The notes below the pieces were generated by a model that did not search any database, had not been told where the DNA came from, and saw nothing but the letters and a program-made list of their open reading frames with translations. From an uncultured Lachnospira sp. (lineage in GTDB: Bacteria > Bacillota > Clostridia > Lachnospirales > Lachnospiraceae): 64,000 bases of DNA. Below, in pieces: positions 26,884-34,689 of the stretch. Location of the stretch: assembly GCA_910589305.1 (NCBI GenBank), contig CAJUTV010000011.1, positions 62,001 through 126,000 of the forward strand, written 5' to 3'. Numbering within the stretch: position 1 is the first letter of the stretch; each line of letters opens with the position of its first letter. The translations under genes were made by a program, and so were the position numbers.

Positions 26884-28254
26884 ATGTATGAATTTAAAAC
26901 ATTTTATGAGTTGCTTAAAAATAATGCCTTAAAATATGGCGATAAAACAGCAATATTATATGATACATTTGAAGTAAGTTATAAAAAATTATTTGCTGAT
27001 GCGGTGAAGAAGGCATTGCATTTGCAAAGATATAAAGGAAAAAGAATTGCTATATATGGTCCTGCTTCATATCGATGGATAGTCAATTTTTTTGGTATTA
27101 TTCTTGCTGGAAAAGATGTGGTTTTAATTGATTTTTTTATTCCAAGAAATACAAGGGATAAAATGCTTGATGATACGAGTGTAGATTATGTATTATGTTC
27201 AACGAATCAATATATTTTGTCCAATGTTAAGGCAATTATGATTGACGGTGCAGAAAAAGATGATGTCAGTGGTCTAGTTTATGATGAAAGTACACAGGAA
27301 GGCAATATTATTATTTTTACATCTACAGCAAAACAGTGTGATAAAGGTGTTATTCTTACCTCTTGTAATATAATGGCTGCACTTGATAAATTATCAAAAT
27401 GTGGTCTGTGTAATGAGAATGATAAAGTATTGTCACAAGTTGCATTGAGTCAAATATTTGGACTATTATACAGCTTTATATGGCCAATTAGTGCTGGTGC
27501 ATGTCTATGTGTAGGAAGAGGTCTAAGGCATATTGATGCAGATACATATTATTATAATCCTACCATTTTGCCTGCTAATCCGTCTATGATAGAGTATCTT
27601 AAAAAAATCAAGGCATTTAATCAAGAACTAAAGTGTATTATTGTTGGCGGCGCACCATGCCCTTTAAAATTATGTGAGGATATAAAAGAAAATGGCATAG
27701 AAATTTATACAATATATGGAGAGGCGCAAAGTACAGGTTGTGTTGCTATCAGTAACTGCAAAGATGATTCTTATGAGGTTATGGGAGAAGACAGTGTATA
27801 TATAGCAGATAACGGCGAAATTATGTTGAAAGATGGCTGTGTTATGGCTGGATTTAATAATGATGACACGCAAACTTCTGCTTTTATTGAAGATGGTGTG
27901 CTGCATACAGGTGATTTTGGACGATTCAACGATAAGGGACATTTAATTATTGAAAAAAGAAATGCTGGCATTATTACACTTCCAACAGGGGAAAGTATAT
28001 GTAAAAAAGTCGTTGACAATAAGCTGGCAGCTATGAATGATGTAAAAGATGGCTGTGTATGTATGTACGATAATAAACTTACAGCGGTGATGGTTAAATT
28101 AAATGACAATATAACACCAGAGCGTATTCAAAAACATATTGATAAGTATAATGAAGAAAATGGTTACAGATGGGAAATACAAAAAGTTGTTACGATTAAT
28201 CATCCAATCAATAGGCTTGACGATGGGCAGATTGATGAAAAAGTTTTTGCATAA
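26884..28254 (+). CDS. AMP-dependent ligase (ANL) family protein with altered catalytic motifs
   Basis: The 456-residue protein has the ANL layout: substrate-binding N-domain, FTSTAKQCDKGVIL where the P-loop YTSGTTGxPKGV should be, IYGEAQSTG in place of YGxTE, and HTGDFG for the ATP-binding aspartate. The C-terminal motif normally GKIDRK reads GQIDEK, so the catalytic lysine is gone. Activation of an acyl or amino acid substrate is therefore uncertain; it may be a binding protein or a diverged enzyme that modifies the glycan with an acyl group. I start at the ATG after TGGAGGATTAAT; an upstream TTG overlaps the leader. Confidence 0.7.
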   Translation: MYEFKTFYELLKNNALKYGDKTAILYDTFEVSYKKLFADAVKKALHLQRYKGKRIAIYGPASYRWIVNFFGIILAGKDVVLIDFFIPRNTRDKMLDDTSVDYVLCSTNQYILSNVKAIMIDGAEKDDVSGLVYDESTQEGNIIIFTSTAKQCDKGVILTSCNIMAALDKLSKCGLCNENDKVLSQVALSQIFGLLYSFIWPISAGACLCVGRGLRHIDADTYYYNPTILPANPSMIEYLKKIKAFNQELKCIIVGGAPCPLKLCEDIKENGIEIYTIYGEAQSTGCVAISNCKDDSYEVMGEDSVYIADNGEIMLKDGCVMAGFNNDDTQTSAFIEDGVLHTGDFGRFNDKGHLIIEKRNAGIITLPTGESICKKVVDNKLAAMNDVKDGCVCMYDNKLTAVMVKLNDNITPERIQKHIDKYNEENGYRWEIQKVVTINHPINRLDDGQIDEKVFA

Positions 28255-28257
28255 AGG

Positions 28258-28284
28258 TTAATTATTATATATTGCTGCCGATAC
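28258..28284 (+). promoter_or_regulatory. Sigma-D (FliA/sigma-28) type promoter
   Basis: TTAA, 15 bases, GCCGATAC: the same layout as the promoter at 1402, with one change in the -10 box. It lies in the short gap before a small helical protein, about 50 bases from the start codon. Confidence 0.65.
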
Positions 28285-28335
28285 TATATATTAGTCGGTT
28301 GGTATCATCAACATATAGTATTGGAGGATTTTGAC

Positions 28336-28704
28336 ATGGAAGAATTATATGAACAGCAGATAGAGGCTTTAGAGGTAGCAGTGCCATACTGTGATAGAAT
28401 GAGTGCTGCATTAAAGCAGATTATAAAAGAATTAACAGGTGAAAAGCAAGAAGATACAGACGAATATATTGTGACAATTTTAAATGGTTTGAATTGGATA
28501 TTTAGTGTCTTTAATGGAACACAAGACCTTGTAAATAAAGATGCAGTTGTTATTGATAAAGATAAAGTAAATGAGAGTGTTTCTATGCTCAATGAAGCAA
28601 ATGATGCAAAAGACGACCACAAGCGTGCACAAGCTTTTGAGGGAATCCTTCAATTTGTTGAACAATTTAGGGAAGTTGCTGCAAATTTGTCGGCAGCAGG
28701 TTGA
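28336..28704 (+). CDS. Small helical protein, possible flagellar chaperone
   Basis: The 122-residue acidic protein is almost wholly alpha-helical, without membrane segments or cysteine-rich sites. TTGGAGGAT precedes the ATG; an in-frame TTG upstream is part of that site and is not used. Its sigma-D-like promoter and its size suggest a late flagellar chaperone such as FlgN or FliT, and a FliD-like protein is encoded nearby, but sequence alone does not identify the family. Confidence 0.65.
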   Translation: MEELYEQQIEALEVAVPYCDRMSAALKQIIKELTGEKQEDTDEYIVTILNGLNWIFSVFNGTQDLVNKDAVVIDKDKVNESVSMLNEANDAKDDHKRAQAFEGILQFVEQFREVAANLSAAG

Positions 28705-28816
28705 TTTATTTTTGTAAGCAATAAAGCGAGAGATATAGTTACATAAGCATCGAATTTTTTAAAATAATAAAGCAAATGTTTTGTTTGTATAAGCATTGGA
28801 CTAATTTTATAAAAAG

Positions 28817-29308
28817 ATGAATAATAGTTATATTTTTAAAAGCCCAATAGGTTTATTAAAAATTGAAGAAGAAGATAGTAAAATTATAGGTGTTTCTTTA
28901 CAGCAAAAAGAAATGGATTTCGTGCAATCGCAGAAATTTATACAGCATTCCGATTTGCTTTATGAAGCATATCGTCAGCTACAGGAATATTTTTCAGAAA
29001 AAAGAAAGCAATTTCAATTGCCAATAAGTGGCAAAGGGACAATATTTCAGCAAGCGGTATGGAAAGCATTGCAAAATATACCTTATGGTGAAACAAGAAG
29101 TTATGAAGATATTGCAATTGCTGTCAAGAATCCAAAAGCAGCGCGTGCAATAGGGCAGGCTAACAATAGGAATCCCATTTTAATTATTGTTCCTTGTCAC
29201 CGAGTTATTCATAAAAATGGAGATATTACAGGATTTGGCTGTGGTACTAAGATAAAAAAGTATCTCTTAGATTTAGAAAAAAGAAATAAAAAAGCTATCG
29301 CACAATAA
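28817..29308 (+). CDS. ogt: Methylated-DNA--protein-cysteine S-methyltransferase
   Basis: The 163-residue protein removes methyl groups from O6-methylguanine by transfer to its own cysteine. The family hallmark VPCHRVI is present with the acceptor cysteine at about residue 127. It is preceded by the helix-turn-helix region IPYGETRSYEDIA with the arginine finger in AARAIGQANNRNP. The length is normal for the Ogt type. It faces the FliD-like gene with a shared hairpin between them. The 112-base gap upstream holds no clear signal. Confidence 0.9.
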   Translation: MNNSYIFKSPIGLLKIEEEDSKIIGVSLQQKEMDFVQSQKFIQHSDLLYEAYRQLQEYFSEKRKQFQLPISGKGTIFQQAVWKALQNIPYGETRSYEDIAIAVKNPKAARAIGQANNRNPILIIVPCHRVIHKNGDITGFGCGTKIKKYLLDLEKRNKKAIAQ

Positions 29309-29329
29309 TAATTATATAATTATTATGAT

Positions 29330-29390
29330 ATGCTCCCTTTCAGGTAATTGGTTTTAATTGATTAACTTTACCTAGAAGGGAGCATATTAT
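29330..29390. terminator. Bidirectional terminator between convergent genes
   Basis: TGCTCCCTTTC and AGAAGGGAGCA form the lower stem, with AGGTA/TACCT continuing it inside. T-rich sequence flanks both sides. It serves ogt on the plus strand and the FliD-like gene on the minus strand. Confidence 0.75.
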
Positions 29391-29426
29391 TTTGTTATAA
29401 TTTCTTTAAGATTGTCATTTTGCTTT

Positions 29427-30698
29427 TTAAGCATAACCATTAAACATCATTCCAGTGTAAGCAGACAGATTATATGGGTCTGTCATTGTTCGATGCGGGT
29501 TTTTATATGCAACAATTTTATTGTTGACATAATCCATAGGGTTTGTAGCAATAGAATCTGCTTTTCTTTGAATGGATTTTTTAAATTCATTCAATTCACT
29601 AAAAACATCACTCATTAAACCATTATGGGCAACATTTAAAACTTCGCTTTTATTCATGCTGATTGAACCGTCTTGTTCCACGTGCATACCATTGTTATTT
29701 AATGTTGTTTTATAAGCGTTGGTTATTCTTGAAAATTCACGTTTTAGTCGTTCATTTCCAGAAAATTTCATACTGTTATCTGTTGAAAATACAGATATCA
29801 TTGTGTTGTAGCCAGAAAGCAATTCGTCAACCGTATCAACAATAGATTCATCGTTTGTATTTAAACTGATAATTGCTGGATTGTCACCAGTAACATTGTT
29901 TAGTTTAATAGAATATAGATTGTTGTAATTTAAGTCGTTGCTATGTGAATACTTTTCATTGCCATTAATAGAAAAAATGGCATTTGCTGGATATTCACTT
30001 ACATTGTTTAATCCGAATGTTTCTACTAATTCATCATTTTCTGATTCAATGGAAAAGATAACAGGTTTTATGCCAGTGACTCCAGTTGCCTCTGATTTGA
30101 CAGATAAAGCAGTATTGCCAAGCTCATTAGTTATTACGCTTGCATTCAGTCCAATATTTGAGCGATTCATAAGTCTTGCAATCTTATTTTGAATGTCTGC
30201 ATTAGTCTCTTTGTCTGAAATGCTAAATTCAAATTCATAAGTTAAGTTGTTAATGTCTAAATCAAATTTGTAAAATCCCTTTTTTAAAGATTTTTCATTA
30301 GGTTGCAAGAAATTTCCAGTGTTTACTTGGCTGGAAGCAATTTGTTTTACAGCAACTTCCAGTTGATTGGAATCAGAAGCAGAGTTGCCGCCAGTATATA
30401 CGACACTAACAGCATCTGGATTGCTTGATTGTGCGGACTTTTTATATGCCATCTGTCCACTGGATTCATCGGATAAATCTCTTGTGACATAGGTTAGCGC
30501 ACGAGCATGTTCTTTTAAATCAATTGCGTATCTTTGTGCGGCATTGGATATGTCTACTTTATATACAGGGGTCTGGCTGTTAGTTTTCACAACTTTACTG
30601 TAAGAATTTTTAAGTTGTGATTTTGTATGTGTATCATACTTTGCATTGACCCTATTTCCATATTGAGAAAGATAATAATTATATGCACCACTAATCAT
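29427..30698 (-). CDS. FliD-like flagellar hook-associated protein
   Basis: The 423-residue protein resembles flagellar filament-cap proteins (FliD): helical ends, a middle with the flagellin hook IN motif (NADIQNKIARLMNRSNIGLNA, then SEATGVTG), and VDELLSGYNTMISVFS toward the C-half. It is short for FliD, which usually exceeds 450 residues, and starts with SGAYNYYLSQYG. It may be an auxiliary or atypical cap. GGAGGTGACTG precedes the ATG. No other hook or filament gene is present in the window. Confidence 0.7.
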   Translation of the reverse strand: MISGAYNYYLSQYGNRVNAKYDTHTKSQLKNSYSKVVKTNSQTPVYKVDISNAAQRYAIDLKEHARALTYVTRDLSDESSGQMAYKKSAQSSNPDAVSVVYTGGNSASDSNQLEVAVKQIASSQVNTGNFLQPNEKSLKKGFYKFDLDINNLTYEFEFSISDKETNADIQNKIARLMNRSNIGLNASVITNELGNTALSVKSEATGVTGIKPVIFSIESENDELVETFGLNNVSEYPANAIFSINGNEKYSHSNDLNYNNLYSIKLNNVTGDNPAIISLNTNDESIVDTVDELLSGYNTMISVFSTDNSMKFSGNERLKREFSRITNAYKTTLNNNGMHVEQDGSISMNKSEVLNVAHNGLMSDVFSELNEFKKSIQRKADSIATNPMDYVNNKIVAYKNPHRTMTDPYNLSAYTGMMFNGYA

Positions 30699-30803
30699 TG
30701 AAAACAGTCACCTCCTTGTCTGTTAATAATTCAAATAATTTAAAAAATTCAGAAAATCCTTTTTCTGAATGGTGAAAAACTAACTAGCCACTTTCACATC
30801 TTT

Positions 30804-30832
30804 AGTATATAATAAGTAAACAAAAAAGTCAC
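30804..30832 (-). promoter_or_regulatory. Sigma-A promoter for the FliD-like gene
   Basis: On the minus strand: GTGACT, 17 bases, TATACT, about 100 bases before the start. An AT-rich hairpin (ATTCAGAAA/TTTCTGAAT) lies in the leader. I see no sigma-D site here. Confidence 0.55.
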
Positions 30833-30886
30833 GTATTTTTTACAGATTTTAGGGATAAAAATGCGGTTTTCCTTTTTATCTTATTC

Positions 30887-30915
30887 TTGCTGATTTTTCC
30901 AAACAGGGGTATAAT
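30887..30915 (+). promoter_or_regulatory. Sigma-A promoter for the TrkA/KtrA-like gene
   Basis: TTGCTG, 17 bases, TATAAT. It predicts a leader of about 140 bases before the start codon, long enough to hold a regulatory RNA. Confidence 0.7.
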
Positions 30916-31005
30916 ACCTTTGTTTAAACATGTGTTTTTATTTTTGCGGGCAATAAGTAAAATAAGCATGTTTGCATGGATATTTGACGGAGGCTACGAG
31001 ACTTG

Positions 31006-31033
31006 AATATCTTGTTGTTTGCAACAAGGTATT
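31006..31033 (+). promoter_or_regulatory. Stable hairpin in the leader of the TrkA/KtrA-like gene
   Basis: A 12-bp stem (AATATCTTGTTG / CAACAAGGTATT, one G-U pair) with a 4-base loop, ending 30 bases before the start codon. No T-run follows, so it is not a terminator. I cannot match it to a known riboswitch. Confidence 0.5.
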
Positions 31034-31063
31034 TGATTAAAACAAATGGATTAGGAGAGAATA

Positions 31064-31714
31064 ATGAAATCAATATTAGTCATAGGAATGGGAAAGTTTG
31101 GACATCATTTTGTTAATGAGCTGATAGCAGACGGCAATAATGAAGTGATGATAATTGATAAAAATGAGTCGCAGATTAGAGATATGTTTTCGCTTGTCAC
31201 CAGTGCAAGAGTAGGGGATTGTACAAATCCAGATGTATTAAAATCATTGGGCGTTAAAAATTTTGATATTATTGTTGTATGTATTGGTGAGGATTTTCAA
31301 AATAGCCTTGAAGTGACAAGTATTGTAAAAGAAATGGGGGCGCCTTATGTCATCAGTATGGCAAGCAGAGATATTCATGCAAAATTTCTTTTAAAAAATG
31401 GAGCCGATGAGGTTGTTTATCCAGATAGAGATATTGCAGTTAATCTTGCTGCAAAATGCAGTTCTAATAATGTGTTTGATTATATTTCAGTCTCACAGGA
31501 ATACTCTATTTATGAAATTTCTGTTTTAAAAGAATGGTGCGGAAAGACTATCAAAGCAATCAATGTCCGTGCTGTGCATAATGTATATATTATAGCCATT
31601 GTAAATCATAAAGATGGATTAATCGTTATGCCTGGTCCAGATTATGTATTTAAAGATACCGACCATATTAAAGTTTTGGGTAAAAAGAAAGATGTCAATA
31701 AATTGATAAATTAA
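31064..31714 (+). CDS. ktrA: TrkA/KtrA-type potassium-channel regulator (RCK protein)
   Basis: The 216-residue protein has an N-terminal RCK (TrkA-N) domain with GMGKFGHHF as the nucleotide loop and an acidic strand end (IIDKNE), then a TrkA-C domain ending in VMPGPDYVFKDTDHIKVLG. It gates a potassium pore (KtrB/TrkH) in response to bound nucleotides. No pore gene is in the window, so it works with a partner elsewhere. TTAGGAGAG precedes the ATG. Confidence 0.85.
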   Translation: MKSILVIGMGKFGHHFVNELIADGNNEVMIIDKNESQIRDMFSLVTSARVGDCTNPDVLKSLGVKNFDIIVVCIGEDFQNSLEVTSIVKEMGAPYVISMASRDIHAKFLLKNGADEVVYPDRDIAVNLAAKCSSNNVFDYISVSQEYSIYEISVLKEWCGKTIKAINVRAVHNVYIIAIVNHKDGLIVMPGPDYVFKDTDHIKVLGKKKDVNKLIN

Positions 31715-31795
31715 TGTGTATGTAACAGTTTAGAAATTTGCTATATAATTATCACAAATGTATATTTTGGCAATTTGTTTTTGATGACAAACGTT

Positions 31796-31821
31796 AAAGG
31801 GACATGCAGGCATGTCCCTTT
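31796..31821 (+). terminator. Terminator after the TrkA/KtrA-like gene
   Basis: AAAGGGACATGC and GCATGTCCCTTT form a 12-bp inverted repeat with two bases between the arms. The T-run is weak (GGCTTATTT), so strength is uncertain. Confidence 0.65.
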
Positions 31822-31880
31822 GGCTTATTTAATGTAAAAATAGCGCTGTGCTAAATTGAATTGATAATAGCATATAAATT

Positions 31881-31916
31881 GAATGATTGATTATCTAAGA
31901 ATGATTGATTATCTAA
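31881..31916. repeat. Perfect 18-bp tandem duplication
   Basis: GAATGATTGATTATCTAA occurs twice head to tail in non-coding sequence between the TrkA/KtrA-like gene and the small minus-strand gene. No function is evident. Confidence 0.8.
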
Positions 31917-32003
31917 ATTTGATAGGTTTGTGAGTACATTCTTTCAATTTAGTACAGTAAAAAAATATACAAAAAATAGAATGATGTAAATATATTATAA
32001 AAA

Positions 32004-32165
32004 TTATTTATAAGCTTCCTGCCAGCGCGAAATCATCTCTATAGCTTCTTTTTCTGAGGATACCTTTGTGACAATAACACCATCAAGATATATCTCATAT
32101 ACAGGGAATTTTCTGACTGTATCACCATGTGATACCATTACCTTATTCATTTTAACACGTTCCAT
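32004..32165 (-). CDS. Small conserved-looking protein, 53 residues
   Basis: The frame encodes MERVKMNKVMVSHGDT... ending ISRWQEAYK, with GGAGG eight bases before the ATG. The composition is that of a real soluble protein, with alternating charge and a likely beta-beta-alpha fold. No family was recognised. It lies alone in a 720-base gap and points away from the GGDEF gene. Its leader holds the palindrome CAACATGTTG. Confidence 0.6.
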   Translation of the reverse strand: MERVKMNKVMVSHGDTVRKFPVYEIYLDGVIVTKVSSEKEAIEMISRWQEAYK

Positions 32166-32347
32166 TTGTGAAAACCTCCTAATAAACTAAAGAATTGCCA
32201 CTCTTTAAAAGCGGCTGCTTTGTTAATGATTATGCGTCAGCATACATGTCCAAATAACAACATGTTGTATTTTAACACATTTATATAAAAAAATAAATAC
32301 CATATAATGTATTTAGTACTAAAGAACCATTTAATTTCTTAAATCTA

Positions 32348-32376
32348 TTGCAAAAAAGAGGGTTTGGTTATATACT
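32348..32376 (+). promoter_or_regulatory. Sigma-A promoter for the GGDEF gene
   Basis: TTGCAA, 17 bases, TATACT, about 60 bases before the start codon. Confidence 0.7.
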
Positions 32377-32437
32377 ATATTTGTGAAAAGCGCGGGATTG
32401 GCGAAGGCGCATCGTCATTACAATAAAGGAGGCTATA

Positions 32438-34306
32438 ATGGTTAATGATGACAACAACAATATGGAGAACCATATAGAAGTCATTTTGAATGGACAGCTT
32501 AGTGAGCGAAGAATGGCGTCTTTTTTGGAAGAGTGTAAAATATTTGTTTCTAACAAAGCATTTGCAGCTTATTTAGGGCAGGAAGATATGGGAGATAGGG
32601 ATTTTCTTCAATATGTTTATCCACAAGAGGCAGAACAATTTAAGCACTTTATTAAAAAAGCATTAGAAAATGAAGCTGAAGCAGTGTTTAAAATTATGAA
32701 TGCGGAAGGTGAATATAAGAGTAATCTAGTTAGGAAAGTTAGTAAAAAGAAATCGGATGACTGGATTATCAATTCAAGTTTTGAGTTTATTGATATTGAA
32801 GATTCGGTTGCCTTGTATGATAAGACGCTGGAAAGTATTGATAAATTAAGAGTTGCATTAAGTTTAACAAATGAGTATGTCTATATTTATAACAAGGTGA
32901 CAAATATTATAACAATATATAAATATGACCAATATCAACGTATTGAATTGTTTAATATGGATGTTGATGAATGGAAAATGTTTTTACTGGAAAAAAATTA
33001 TGTTCTAAGTGATGAAAAAGCTATGCTCGATTCTCTTATATTAGGTTTTAAGATGTATCTGCAAAGATTTTCTGTCAAGTTAAATACATCCATTCGTACA
33101 GACGGAGAGACAATGGAACCTGTTAAATTCTTGGGCAGTATATATAATACAATAGAAGAAGGCAGAATTGTGATAGGAAGAATTGTGCTTGATGAAGAAA
33201 TTAGTCATGCAAATACGATTATGAATTTGATGGACGAATTACAGACCGACTCACTGACAGGCGTTTATAATAAAAAGACCATAACGGAATATGCTAAAAA
33301 GAGAATTGCAGAGGAAAAAGAAAATCGTGTTATTATTGCAATATTAGATGTAGACCATTTTAAATCGGTCAATGATACATTTGGACATATGTATGGTGAT
33401 ACCGTTCTTGCCAGAGTTGGGCGTAAATTAAAAGAGGTTGTCGGCGAACAGGGAGTTGTAGGACGTATGGGTGGAGATGAGTTTATGATTATCTTTACTG
33501 GATTAAATGATGAGCAGCTCCTTAGAGGGATGCTTCGTGCTATCCGAACCCAAATTAAATGGGAATTTGCAGAAGATTTTGAGAGCCTTTCTGTGACTTG
33601 TTCTATAGGTGCTTCTATATTTCCTACCAATGGAACAGAGTATGAAGACTTGTTCCGTAAGGCTGATTGCTGTCTGTATATTGCGAAAGAAAAAGGAAGA
33701 GACCGTTATGTTTTTTTTAGAGATGAACTTCATCGCACATCGTATGAATCCACAGTAAATAAAAATGAATTGAGTGCTTTTAAAAATACAAGAGAGGTAC
33801 GAGAATTACAGTATGTGACAAAGTTTATGACAGGTGCTGTCACCAATCCTCAGTTAGCATTAAAAGATGCATTTGTACATATTTTTAATGCGTTTGGTGT
33901 CGATAACATCTCTATCTTTTATGGGGAACAGATGGAGAAAATATATAGTTATGGACAGGATTTGCCAGCATTTAACAAAATTTCATATATTAAACATCCA
34001 GAATTTAAAAATCTCCTTGTTTCAGAAGAAAATTATATTGAATTTGGATTTCTTAGAAAAGTAGAAGAACGAGCGCCAGAGATTGCCAAATATATGGAAG
34101 GTTTTAATATATGTGCGTCTATTCAGTGTTTTTTAGGCACATTTGAAAATATAAATGGAATGGTAACATTTAATAAATCGACTTCAGAAGCACAATGGGC
34201 GAATTATGAAATCAACTGTGCAGTGATTGTCTCATCATTTCTTAGCAGAATGAGTGTAGAGGGAACACTTTTTAAAATAATTGATTTTTCTAAATTGGAA
34301 ATATAG
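32438..34306 (+). CDS. GGDEF-domain diguanylate cyclase with N-terminal PAS-like and C-terminal GAF-like regions
   Basis: Of 622 residues, about 1-130 resemble a PAS sensor and 268-430 are the GGDEF domain: DSLTGVYNKK, LDVDHFKSVNDTFGH, and the active site RMGGDEF, all intact. The last 180 residues look GAF-like. The product would be cyclic di-GMP, a switch between swimming and attachment. The RxxD inhibitory site expected five residues before GGDEF is missing, so feedback control may be absent. No EAL or HD-GYP domain is fused. AAAGGAGG precedes the ATG. No membrane helix is seen, so it is cytosolic. Confidence 0.88.
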   Translation: MVNDDNNNMENHIEVILNGQLSERRMASFLEECKIFVSNKAFAAYLGQEDMGDRDFLQYVYPQEAEQFKHFIKKALENEAEAVFKIMNAEGEYKSNLVRKVSKKKSDDWIINSSFEFIDIEDSVALYDKTLESIDKLRVALSLTNEYVYIYNKVTNIITIYKYDQYQRIELFNMDVDEWKMFLLEKNYVLSDEKAMLDSLILGFKMYLQRFSVKLNTSIRTDGETMEPVKFLGSIYNTIEEGRIVIGRIVLDEEISHANTIMNLMDELQTDSLTGVYNKKTITEYAKKRIAEEKENRVIIAILDVDHFKSVNDTFGHMYGDTVLARVGRKLKEVVGEQGVVGRMGGDEFMIIFTGLNDEQLLRGMLRAIRTQIKWEFAEDFESLSVTCSIGASIFPTNGTEYEDLFRKADCCLYIAKEKGRDRYVFFRDELHRTSYESTVNKNELSAFKNTREVRELQYVTKFMTGAVTNPQLALKDAFVHIFNAFGVDNISIFYGEQMEKIYSYGQDLPAFNKISYIKHPEFKNLLVSEENYIEFGFLRKVEERAPEIAKYMEGFNICASIQCFLGTFENINGMVTFNKSTSEAQWANYEINCAVIVSSFLSRMSVEGTLFKIIDFSKLEI

Positions 34307-34460
34307 TAATAATTGCAGGTGTCTCCTATAGAGTAAGGAATGGTGAAAGTATGTTAGACACCACTATATATTGATAATATAATTGACTTGATACTCTATA
34401 TATTGTACAATAATCTCACTTACGATAATTTAACCTCATCAAAGAAGTCACTTACTTTAA

Positions 34461-34560
34461 TGCCGCAAGAGCATAAATAGTGGGTGGGGACTTGCGTTGC
34501 GATAGCAGCTATGAGGTTATGAGCAAGCAGCGCAGCGGATTGTGAATATCCGCTTTGACG
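34461..34560 (+). repeat. Dispersed intergenic repeat, copy B
   Basis: The best-preserved copy: GGACTTGCGTTGCGATAGCAG, GGTTATGAGCAAGCAGCGC and the hairpin AGCGGAT/ATCCGCT. It fills most of the gap between the GGDEF gene and nrdD. The rest of that gap (34307-34689) is AT-rich with no clear promoter. Confidence 0.75.
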
Positions 34561-34689
34561 ACTTTAAAGTATACCAATGAGCAATTTTTAAATGAGCTTA
34601 TATTTGTGTCTGTATATTGTTTGATACAAAATATTCAAAAGGTTATTTTATTGTGGCAAAAAAGCAATATTAGAAATGGGGATTAGTGT

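Noticed and set aside
29412..29618. Plus-strand frame over the FliD-like gene
   Set aside because: It is antisense to a clear gene, and its sequence shows no domain.
30910..31063. c-di-AMP (ydaO) riboswitch before the potassium regulator
   Set aside because: The conserved blocks of that class are not recognisable.
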